From NCBI GenBank assembly GCA_045660565.1, contig JAZRDX010000149.1, forward strand, positions 1 through 15,143: DNA of 15,143 nucleotides, given 5' to 3'. Position 1 is the first letter of the stretch, and each line of letters starts with the position of its first letter. The position numbers and the translations under genes were made by a program. The notes under the pieces are model-generated. The model saw only the letters and a list, made by a program, of their open reading frames with translations, was not told where the DNA came from and searched no databases. Positions 1-6,218 of the stretch are shown here, in pieces. This DNA is from SIG673 sp045660565. Lineage in GTDB: Bacteria; Bacillota; Clostridia; Oscillospirales; CAG-272.

Positions 1-1379
1 GCAACTTCACCGGGAAGGTTTATCGGGCTTATAGAGGTGTGAACCACGTTGCTTATTTTGTAAACAACGTACGGTATCTCCTTACCCGAGGGAGAAAGAA
101 GCTTAAAGCAGGAGACGTTTTCGGTGTCGGGAATCATTACCTCTGCGTCTATGACCGATTTTCCTTCAAATGAAACGGTATTAAGTACGGTTAAAATAAA
201 GTCGTTTTCGGTAAGGTTCTTCTTGTCTACGTGGTCGGATATCGACTGCATACCGCGGCGGATAAGCTCGTCTGTGTTCTCCTTTATTCTCTCGTATCTG
301 TCCATCATGTGTGAGTGTACGGGATCAACAGAGCAACCGCATATAGAATCGTGAGGATGGTTCTTGATAAGAAGCTTCCAAAGGTAATCGAGGTATCCCG
401 TCGGGTAGTCGGTTATTTTAAGTGAGGAGAGAAGGGTGTAGAGAGGCTCTATGCGTTTTTCAAGAGCGACCTGAGCCCGTACGTTTGCCATTTTAAGATA
501 AACACGAGAGGAGAGTGTTCCGGTAAGCACGGTTCCTTCTCCGCCTATGCGAAGCTCACCGTTAACCTCAGGAAGCGAAATGCCTTTTTCCTTGATTTCC
601 GCTTTGGTTCTTTCAAGGAATTCGGGCATAGTGTCCTGTATAAGCTCGGCTTCCTCGGAGAGAAGAGGACGTACGGCGTCAAGTATCGGAAGAAGATCCT
701 CCTGAGCCTCTAAATGGTCAACTCCGTTCATAAGTAAATAGTTACTTGTTTTCATGATAGGCGACATAAGGGCAGCCTTCATTTTAATAAGCTTTGCCGC
801 CTCGTCGGTATCGCTCGGAAGTCTTTGCAGATTGTTGTACCACCATCTCATGAATTCGCAAAGAACTGTTGAGCCGTCCGCACCCTTCCAGTAAAACTGC
901 GGGGGAGTATCCGGTGCGTTTGCGCCGCGTCCGAAAATACAGCTGTCCATACCCGACTGAACGAATATCTGCGGAAGCTGAGAGGTAAGACCGAACTGGT
1001 CAGCCATATACGCGACACGGGTGCATTTTCCGAAATCATCGGCAATTTTCTGACCGATTATCAGGTTACGAACCGTTGCCTCGCCGCTTGTGAGGTTAAA
1101 GTCGTTCTGAACGTACCAAGGACCTATTAAAATACGGCCTTCTTTAACGTATTTCTCCAAAATTTTACGTTTTTCGGGACGTATTTCAAGGTAATCCTCA
1201 AGAACAACAGTCTGCGCGTCGAGGTGAAAGCGGTAGTCGGGATAGTCCTTCATTATTTTAAGTAAATTATCCATCATATCGACGAGACGGTAGCGGAACA
1301 GCTCGAACGGCTGATACCATTCTCTGTCCCAGTGCGTATGAGAGATTACTGCGTAAGTTTTTTTTATTGTAGTCTCCAT
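1..1379 (-). CDS. GH38 family alpha-mannosidase, partial (C-terminal part beyond window edge)
   Basis: Retaining zinc-dependent alpha-mannosidase of glycoside hydrolase family 38, releasing mannose from alpha-mannosides. The reverse-strand frame is open for 459 codons from ATG 1379 and leaves the window at base 1, so roughly half of the usual 850-1000 residues is seen. The N-terminus carries the HTHWDREW signature (residues 15-22), where H17 and D19 should bind zinc. AYMADQFG places the probable nucleophile at D128. NHPHDSICG (about 340-348) supplies the later zinc histidine, H343. No signal peptide or membrane segment is seen, so a cytoplasmic enzyme acting on imported oligosaccharides is inferred. 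No clear Shine-Dalgarno precedes the ATG, which is unlike the other genes here, but a good promoter lies just upstream. Family assignment is very secure. Substrate (mannosylglycerate, N-glycan fragments or other) cannot be decided. The gene is divergent from the lipoprotein gene. Confidence 0.95.
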   Translation of the reverse strand, partial: METTIKKTYAVISHTHWDREWYQPFELFRYRLVDMMDNLLKIMKDYPDYRFHLDAQTVVLEDYLEIRPEKRKILEKYVKEGRILIGPWYVQNDFNLTSGEATVRNLIIGQKIADDFGKCTRVAYMADQFGLTSQLPQIFVQSGMDSCIFGRGANAPDTPPQFYWKGADGSTVLCEFMRWWYNNLQRLPSDTDEAAKLIKMKAALMSPIMKTSNYLLMNGVDHLEAQEDLLPILDAVRPLLSEEAELIQDTMPEFLERTKAEIKEKGISLPEVNGELRIGGEGTVLTGTLSSRVYLKMANVRAQVALEKRIEPLYTLLSSLKITDYPTGYLDYLWKLLIKNHPHDSICGCSVDPVHSHMMDRYERIKENTDELIRRGMQSISDHVDKKNLTENDFILTVLNTVSFEGKSVIDAEVMIPDTENVSCFKLLSPSGKEIPYVVYKISNVVHTSISPINLPGEV

Positions 1380-1421
1380 TCTTATTATGCGGTTTATTAC
1401 TTGGTGGGTAGCTTTAAAAAC

Positions 1422-1450
1422 ATTTTATCATATAATAATTACAAAATCAA
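1422..1450 (-). promoter_or_regulatory. Sigma-A-type promoter of the GH38 mannosidase
   Basis: Read on the minus strand: TTGATT (1450-1445), a 17-bp spacer, then TAAAAT (1427-1422). This predicts transcription starting near 1415 and a leader of about 36 nt before the ATG at 1379. Spacing and position fit well. The -35 box matches the consensus at four of six bases. Confidence 0.6.
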
Positions 1451-1650
1451 GGTTTTTTAAAAATAAATTTATTTTTTAAGATAAAGCCGGCTTAAAGAGA
1501 ATGACTGTTTATAAAAAACGGAGTATCTGTTATATTAACCCAAGTTCGCCTTGTTAGAATGTGTGAAGTAACGTAAAAGATTTTGTTACCGAAATATATG
1601 GATATGATATAACAAAAGTGTAAAAAAAAACGAATAAACTCGAAAACACC

Positions 1651-1679
1651 TTGCTTTTTAACTTTTTTTGTAGTATAAT
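1651..1679 (+). promoter_or_regulatory. Sigma-A-type promoter of the lipoprotein gene
   Basis: TTGCTT (1651-1656), 17-bp spacer, and a perfect TATAAT (1674-1679), giving a predicted start near 1686 and a short leader of about 32 nt. The ribosome site GGAGG follows at 1706-1710. Confidence 0.75.
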
Positions 1680-1717
1680 AAGTATGTTTATTTTTTCATA
1701 ATTTTGGAGGTATGACA

Positions 1718-3223
1718 ATGAAAAAACGCATTTTATTACTGGTCGTTTGTATTTTAACGATTGCGCTCTCGCTCACCCTCTTTGCGGCGTGCGACGACGA
1801 TAAAACGTCCGGTGGAACCGAAAACGGTGGAACCGAGAACGGTGGAACGGAAAACGGCGGAACTGAAAATGGCGGAACCGGAAATGGTGGAACCGAGAAC
1901 GGTGGAACGGAAAACGGCGGAGAGGTAACCCCCCCCGCAACTTATACCGTAACCTTTAAGGCTGACGGCGCTACTGTCGGCACTGTGGATTTTACCGCCG
2001 GTGCTCAAAGTGTTACCGAACCCGGAGTTCCTGCTAAGCAGTGCTTTGCAGGTGCTTGGGAATCCTACACCCTCGGAAACGAGAATATAACCGTAAACGC
2101 GGTTTATACTCTTTCTCACTCCGCGCTTGTAAACGTATCGGCTGCCGAACCTCAGTGTAACTTAGAAGGAAACATTGATTACTACTCTTGTTCCGGCTGT
2201 GATAAATTCTTCTCGGATGCGGCGGGAGAGACCGAAATAGCTGACAAATCGAGCGTTGTTATTTCTACCGTAGATTGCTCCTTCGTTGACGGTTATTGCA
2301 AATGGTGTAACTCTAAACAGCTTTACGTTCGCGACGGACAGAAGATCACCTTTGGCTCCTATCCTCAGAGCGAGGTAACCGACGATGCCTTAAAGGCGGC
2401 GCTTAACGTTAAGGCGGGAACGCTTCCTACGAGCGCAAATGCGCAGAACTGGACTTCTTACGGCTACTACATAAACGGCTCGGCAAGTAACTATATGTGG
2501 TATATAGACGTTGTAGACGGCGCGGATAAATACCGTGGAGTATATTTCATCTCTTACCGTCCCTTCGACGAACAGAAAACCTCATCGAGCGGTAACAGCC
2601 ATCAGGATGATCATAATTATTCTACCGGGGTTGTTTATTGGTTTAAGTTCGAGCCGATAACCTGGACGATTCTCAGTGAGAATACCGCGGACGGAACGGC
2701 ACTTATACTCTGCGATATGATAATTGACAGCCAGGCGTACGATTCCGGAACGATTTATAACAGCAATTACGAAAGCAGCACGATAAGAAGATGGCTCAAT
2801 CGAAATTTCTATAACACGGCGTTCGACGATCTTTCGAAGCAGATCATAAAGACCACTGTGGTTGATAACAGCGTAGGCTCTACGGGCTCTAGTACTAACT
2901 CTAACGCATGCCCGAACACCGAGGATAAAGTATTCCTGCTTTCCTATTCCGACGTTAAGAACAGCGACTACGGCTTCTCCTCGATATTTACCGATACGGA
3001 TACCGTAAGACAAAAGAATCCCACCGACTACGCATTTGTACAGGGAGCAAGTTCGACTACCAATCAGAACGTTGACGGAACCTGCGGTTGGTGGCTCCGT
3101 TCACCTCATAACAACGGAAATAAAAATGTTCGCTTTGTTGCTGCGGACGGAAGTCTTGAACGCAACACCTCCGTTTATTACACTTCTTACGGCGTAGTAC
3201 CTGCTATACAGATTATTCTTTAA
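1718..3223 (+). CDS. Repeat-stalk lipoprotein with DUF6273-like domain
   Basis: Probable surface lipoprotein of 501 residues, function unknown. GGAGG at 1706-1710 is only 1 nt from the ATG at 1712 but 7 nt from that at 1718, so 1718 is the better start. Residues 1-25 form a lipoprotein signal: KKR, a hydrophobic core, then LFAAC with C25 as the lipid-modified cysteine. Residues about 31-68 are a GGTEN pentapeptide repeat, likely a flexible stalk. About 73-125 (YTVTFKADG to VNAVYT) resembles small beta-rich extracellular repeat domains of Clostridia. About 128-175 holds a paired-cysteine module (CSGCDKFF). About 200-501 (ITFGSYPQS, ITWTIL, RRWLN, WWLRSP, GVVPAI) looks like DUF6273, common in gut Firmicutes surface proteins. 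Module names rest on motif memory, not a search. It is transcribed alone from its own promoter. Confidence 0.88.
   Translation: MKKRILLLVVCILTIALSLTLFAACDDDKTSGGTENGGTENGGTENGGTENGGTGNGGTENGGTENGGEVTPPATYTVTFKADGATVGTVDFTAGAQSVTEPGVPAKQCFAGAWESYTLGNENITVNAVYTLSHSALVNVSAAEPQCNLEGNIDYYSCSGCDKFFSDAAGETEIADKSSVVISTVDCSFVDGYCKWCNSKQLYVRDGQKITFGSYPQSEVTDDALKAALNVKAGTLPTSANAQNWTSYGYYINGSASNYMWYIDVVDGADKYRGVYFISYRPFDEQKTSSSGNSHQDDHNYSTGVVYWFKFEPITWTILSENTADGTALILCDMIIDSQAYDSGTIYNSNYESSTIRRWLNRNFYNTAFDDLSKQIIKTTVVDNSVGSTGSSTNSNACPNTEDKVFLLSYSDVKNSDYGFSSIFTDTDTVRQKNPTDYAFVQGASSTTNQNVDGTCGWWLRSPHNNGNKNVRFVAADGSLERNTSVYYTSYGVVPAIQIIL
1811..1921 (+). repeat. 15-bp in-frame tandem repeat coding for Gly-Gly-Thr-Glu-Asn
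   Basis: Seven full 15-bp units (1811-1915) plus a 6-bp partial, all in frame. Units differ mostly at synonymous sites; the fifth encodes GGTGN. A 36-bp block (1826-1861) recurs exactly at 1886-1921, 60 bp later, showing a higher-order duplication of four units. This suggests recent expansion by slippage or unequal recombination, so copy number may vary among strains. Confidence 0.95.
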
Positions 3224-3259
3224 GAAACGAAAAGATAAAAACAACCGATTATATCGCAA

Positions 3260-3287
3260 GGCTCCCCTTGATTTTCCAAGGGGAGCC
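3260..3287. repeat. 11-bp perfect stem-loop downstream of lipoprotein gene (possible interspersed repeat or weak terminator)
   Basis: GGCTCCCCTTG (3260-3270) pairs perfectly with CAAGGGGAGCC (3277-3287) around a 6-nt loop. A small CAGT/ACTG hairpin and then GACTGAAGGGATT follow. No proper T-run follows on either strand, so rho-independent termination would be weak. The combination of an AAGGGGAGCC stem and a downstream GACTGAAGGG resembles GC-rich interspersed repeats scattered through gut Firmicutes genomes. That resemblance is from memory. Confidence 0.55.
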
Positions 3288-3370
3288 TCAGTTTTACTGA
3301 CTGAAGGGATTTAAAATAATTTCAGTCTATATTAAATAAAACTTCAAATAAACTTATCCAACACAAAAAA

Positions 3371-3395
3371 ACGACCGAATTTTCGGTCGTTTTTT
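3371..3395. terminator. Bidirectional rho-independent terminator
   Basis: ACGACCGAA (3371-3379) pairs with TTCGGTCGT (3382-3390). A run of A lies on the left (3364-3371) and of T on the right (3390-3395), so the hairpin has a U-tract on both strands. It can end the convergent lipoprotein (plus) and AraC (minus) transcripts. Confidence 0.9.
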
Positions 3396-3407
3396 AATAT
3401 TCTTAAA

Positions 3408-4520
3408 TCAGAAGAACCACGCGTTGTTTTTCTTCTTGGCAGGCTTCGGCGCATCAGGCTTGTCCACAGTCTTTTCAGGCGCTTTTTTTACTTCGTCCGG
3501 CCTCTTAACGGCAGGTTTTTCGGGAGCTTTTTCTATCTCCGCTGCCTTTTCTACCTTTGGTGCTTCCGCTGCCTTTTCGGTGCGCGGCTTTCTCGGCGCC
3601 TTCTGCTTTACGGGTGTGGGCTCCTCAATTACAAGGGGAGTGTCGATATGCTCGTCCGCAATATCAATATCCGAAAGAGTAGGAACGGTTTTGTCAAGCT
3701 CGGGAATTGCTATGTCAAGCTTTTTGGGATCCGGAACGCCGAAGCTCTCGCGTCCGAGACGGTAATCGCGGGGAGATGCGCCGGTGTTTTCTTTAAATAC
3801 GCGGTTAAAGGTACGCTGGTTTTCAAATCCCGAAACCTCGTAAATGCTCGCGATAGGCGTATCGGTAGTGCGGAGAAGCCCCTTTGCGTACTCAACTCTC
3901 AGATTGTTAAGGTATTCCTTGAATCCTATTCCAAGCTTGCTTGAGAAAAGGTGAGAGAGGTGGAAACGGCTTACTCCCATCGCCTCGGCAAGCTGGTCGA
4001 GGGAAATCTGTTCGCGGTAGTGAAGTCCGAGGTAGGAAAGAACCTTGTTCGAAAGGTTAGACGTAACCCCGTCGTGTATCTCGGCAAAACGGAGTCCCGA
4101 AACAACCACGGTAAACATAAGGTGTGCCCAGCTGTACGCTATGTAACGGTCTCTCTCGGCGGCAACCGCGGAGAACGCGTAAAGTAGACTTTGCGGAACG
4201 TCAGCTCTTCTTAAAACGGGAGAGGCAGGGCGCAGACCGCTGAGACGTTTAATAATATCCGGGATAAGATCACACTTTATGTTTATGACGTATAACGTAA
4301 GATCCTCCGAAACGGGTGTTACGCTGTGGAGCGTGCTCGGCATGATCAAAGCGAAATCTCCGGAGTATAAATTGAATTCAAGAGAGCCGAGTGTAAGAAG
4401 CGCCTCTCCTTTTTCAACGTAGATAAGCTCCGCAGACGTGTGAAGGTGCGGAGTTATACGGAAATTTTCTACCTTTTGTATGCGAAGCGGCTCGGTAGGA
4501 TTTTCGCAGTAGGGATTCAT
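3408..4520 (-). CDS. AraC-family transcriptional regulator with low-complexity C-terminal tail
   Basis: DNA-binding regulator of 370 residues. Residues about 15-100 form a cupin-type sensor domain (FRITPHLHTSAELIYVEKG), as in sugar-responsive AraC proteins. Residues about 157-253 carry the two helix-turn-helix motifs: SLDQLAEAMGVSRFHLSHLF, then the second motif, ending FKENTGASPRDYR. A normal family member would stop near residue 260. This one continues for over 100 residues: an acidic/hydrophobic linker (about 260-300), then a Lys/Pro/Ala/Glu-rich segment with EKAAE and KAPEK echoes, ending KKKNNAWFF. GAGG lies 9 nt before the ATG. The ligand is unknown. The gene shares a divergent region with argG and has its own promoter flanked by inverted repeats, so autoregulation is a reasonable inference. 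Confidence 0.93.
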   Translation of the reverse strand: MNPYCENPTEPLRIQKVENFRITPHLHTSAELIYVEKGEALLTLGSLEFNLYSGDFALIMPSTLHSVTPVSEDLTLYVINIKCDLIPDIIKRLSGLRPASPVLRRADVPQSLLYAFSAVAAERDRYIAYSWAHLMFTVVVSGLRFAEIHDGVTSNLSNKVLSYLGLHYREQISLDQLAEAMGVSRFHLSHLFSSKLGIGFKEYLNNLRVEYAKGLLRTTDTPIASIYEVSGFENQRTFNRVFKENTGASPRDYRLGRESFGVPDPKKLDIAIPELDKTVPTLSDIDIADEHIDTPLVIEEPTPVKQKAPRKPRTEKAAEAPKVEKAAEIEKAPEKPAVKRPDEVKKAPEKTVDKPDAPKPAKKKNNAWFF

Positions 4521-4540
4521 AATGTGGGACCTCGTTTCTG

Positions 4541-4616
4541 TAGTACAAATTAATTATTTATTACATTATACCATAGTTTTGCGAAAATTTCAAGAGGGTT
4601 TTTAGAATTTGTACTA
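4541..4616. promoter_or_regulatory. Perfect 11-bp inverted repeat pair flanking the araC-type promoter (candidate operator)
   Basis: TAGTACAAATT (4541-4551) and its exact reverse complement AATTTGTACTA (4606-4616) stand 65 bp apart, start to start. On the minus strand one lies just upstream of the -35 box and the other just downstream of the predicted transcription start. This is the layout expected for a repressor or AraC-type protein that binds both sites, possibly by looping. Confidence 0.6.
4565..4593 (-). promoter_or_regulatory. Sigma-A-type promoter of the AraC-family gene
   Basis: Minus strand: TTGAAA (4593-4588), 17-bp spacer, perfect TATAAT (4570-4565) preceded by TGG, which makes an extended -10 element. 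The predicted start is near 4558, giving a leader of about 38 nt. Confidence 0.8.
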
Positions 4617-4743
4617 AAATTTTCAAAAAATCGCTTTTATAAGACTTTTTTTGCTATTTGATGTATTGCTCTTTTTTTGTTTGAGAGAATATTTTGTGAA
4701 TAATTGCTGTAAATATACACCAAAAATACACATTTGATTAAAA

Positions 4744-4772
4744 GCATCATTTTCGCACAGTGCAAAAAATGC
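4744..4772. promoter_or_regulatory. Imperfect palindrome in the araC-argG divergent region
   Basis: Centred on base 4759, GCAC/GTGC arms are extended by TTTT/AAAA across one mismatch. With a 2-nt bulge they extend further by GCAT/ATGC. It lies about 60 bp upstream of the argG -35 box. It could be an operator for either divergent gene. The rest of 4617-4834 is AT-rich and shows nothing else definite. Confidence 0.35.
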
Positions 4773-4834
4773 CCGATTAGTTAATTAATATAAATATGTA
4801 GCGAAAAAAATCTTATATTTTTGCAAAAAAGTAC

Positions 4835-4863
4835 TTGACAAACCGAGATAAATAGTGTATAAT
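4835..4863 (+). promoter_or_regulatory. Consensus sigma-A promoter of argG
   Basis: Perfect TTGACA (4835-4840), 17-bp spacer, perfect TATAAT (4858-4863), with a start predicted near 4870. Such a consensus promoter is usually restrained by a repressor. No convincing ARG box was found by eye. Confidence 0.9.
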
Positions 4864-4905
4864 TGATGCATATTATTACAAAACACAATTAAAGGAGACA
4901 GAAAA

Positions 4906-6138
4906 ATGTCGGACAAGAAGATTAAAAAGGTAGTTTTAGCATATTCGGGAGGTCTTGACACCTCTATAATTATACCGTGGTTAAAGGAAAATTACGATAA
5001 CTGCGAGGTTATCGCGGTTTCGGGAGACGTAGGTCAAGGAACCGAGCTTGACGGACTTGAAGAAAAGGCTATAAAGACGGGCGCCTCCAAGCTTTACATC
5101 GAGGACCTTAAGAAGGAATTCGTTGAGGACTTTATTTTCCCGACTCTTAAGGCAGGCGCAAAATACGAGGGTGATTATCTCCTCGGAACATCCTTTGCGC
5201 GTCCTGTAATCGCAAAGAGAATAGTTGAGATAGCTAAGGCTGAAGGCGCTGATGCAATCTGCCACGGCTGTACCGGTAAGGGTAACGACCAGGTTCGTTT
5301 CGAGCTTACTATAAAGGCTTTTGCTCCCGAAATGAAGATAATCGCTCCTTGGCGTGAGTGGGATATAAAGTCCAGAGACGAGGAAATCGATTACGCGGAG
5401 GCTCACAACATTCCGCTTAAGATCAACCGTGAGACTAACTATTCTAAGGATAAGAACCTCTGGCACCTTTCCCACGAGGGACTTGATCTTGAAAGCCCCG
5501 CAAATATGCCTATGTATGATAAGGAAGGCTTCCTTGAGCTCGGTATTTCGCCCTTCAAGGCTCCCGATAAGCCGACCTACGTAAAGATCAGCTTCGAAAA
5601 GGGTGTTCCGGTAGCAATAGACGGAGAAAAGCTCGGAGCGGTTGAAATTATCGAAAAGCTTAATAAACTTGGAGGAGATAACGGAATAGGTCTTGCAGAC
5701 CTCGTTGAAAACCGTCTCGTAGGTATGAAGTCGAGAGGCGTTTACGAAACTCCCGGCGGAACCATTCTGTATAGAGCACATCAGGTTCTTGAAACCCTTA
5801 CGCTTGACAGAGATACCCAGCACTATAAGGAGCTTGTAGCGGGACGCTTTGCAGAGCTCGTTTACTTCGGACAGTGGTTCACACCTCTTCGTGAGGCTCT
5901 CTCCGCATTCGTTGACAAGACACAGGAGAACGTAACCGGAGACGTAACTCTCTGCCTCTATAAGGGAAATATGATTAACGCAGGCGTAACCTCTCCGTAT
6001 TCCCTCTACGACGAGGAGATCGCAACCTTTGACGAGGATCACGTTTACGACCAGAAGGACTGCGCAGGATTTATCAACCTCTTCGGACTTCCGCTTAAGG
6101 TCAAGGCGATGATCGACGCAAAGAACAAGAAGGACTAA
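4906..6138 (+). CDS. argG: Argininosuccinate synthase
   Basis: Joins citrulline and aspartate with ATP to give argininosuccinate, the penultimate step of arginine synthesis, in the cytoplasm. The 410-residue protein matches the usual length of about 400. The ATP-binding PP-loop AYSGGLDTS is at residues 12-20. HGCTGKGNDQVRFE and the WREWDIKSR stretch are family signatures; a Clostridia-type C-terminus follows. GGAG at 4894-4897 lies 8 nt before the ATG. It is first in a two-gene unit with argJ, 80 bp downstream. The usual partner argH is not in the window. The call is certain from several independent motifs. Confidence 0.98.
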   Translation: MSDKKIKKVVLAYSGGLDTSIIIPWLKENYDNCEVIAVSGDVGQGTELDGLEEKAIKTGASKLYIEDLKKEFVEDFIFPTLKAGAKYEGDYLLGTSFARPVIAKRIVEIAKAEGADAICHGCTGKGNDQVRFELTIKAFAPEMKIIAPWREWDIKSRDEEIDYAEAHNIPLKINRETNYSKDKNLWHLSHEGLDLESPANMPMYDKEGFLELGISPFKAPDKPTYVKISFEKGVPVAIDGEKLGAVEIIEKLNKLGGDNGIGLADLVENRLVGMKSRGVYETPGGTILYRAHQVLETLTLDRDTQHYKELVAGRFAELVYFGQWFTPLREALSAFVDKTQENVTGDVTLCLYKGNMINAGVTSPYSLYDEEIATFDEDHVYDQKDCAGFINLFGLPLKVKAMIDAKNKKD

Positions 6139-6150
6139 TTTTGCTATATT

Positions 6151-6186
6151 GATGGTGCAGGAGGCTTTAGGTTTTTCTGCACCGTC
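6151..6186 (+). other. Hairpin between argG and argJ
   Basis: The ten bases 6151-6160 pair with 6177-6186, with one G-U pair, around a 16-nt loop. GGTGCAG and CTGCACC form the core. No T-run follows, so it is probably not a full terminator. It may stabilise the argG end of the message or attenuate argJ. Confidence 0.5.
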
Positions 6187-6218
6187 TGTGTGAAAACGGC
6201 AGGAAGGAAATAATAATT

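Larger units (their letters stand above)
1380..1717. other. Divergent intergenic region between mannosidase and lipoprotein genes
   Basis: About 340 bp without a gene, very AT-rich. Besides the two promoters annotated separately it holds a 10-bp palindrome AAGCCGGCTT (1484-1493). It also holds a perfect 8-bp inverted repeat, TTTTGTTA (1581-1588) and TAACAAAA (1610-1617), separated by 21 bp and lying about 33 bp upstream of the lipoprotein -35 box. The latter has the layout of an operator, but nothing identifies the binding protein. No small open frame with a convincing ribosome site was seen. Confidence 0.5.

Noticed and set aside
1811..1921. Regular repeats that could suggest a CRISPR array
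   Set aside because: Units are contiguous without spacers, in frame, and encode GGTEN inside a lipoprotein.
4690..4710. TGAATAATT as a possible ArgR operator upstream of argG
   Set aside because: Only one arm loosely fits the ARG box, the second arm is missing, and it lies far upstream of the promoter.
4864..4905. T-box or riboswitch leader for argG
   Set aside because: The predicted leader is only about 36 nt, with no stems or T-box sequence.
4981..6042. A 353-codon open frame on the minus strand inside argG
   Set aside because: It is antisense to a certain argG, has no ribosome site, and its composition is what the codon bias of argG produces on the other strand.
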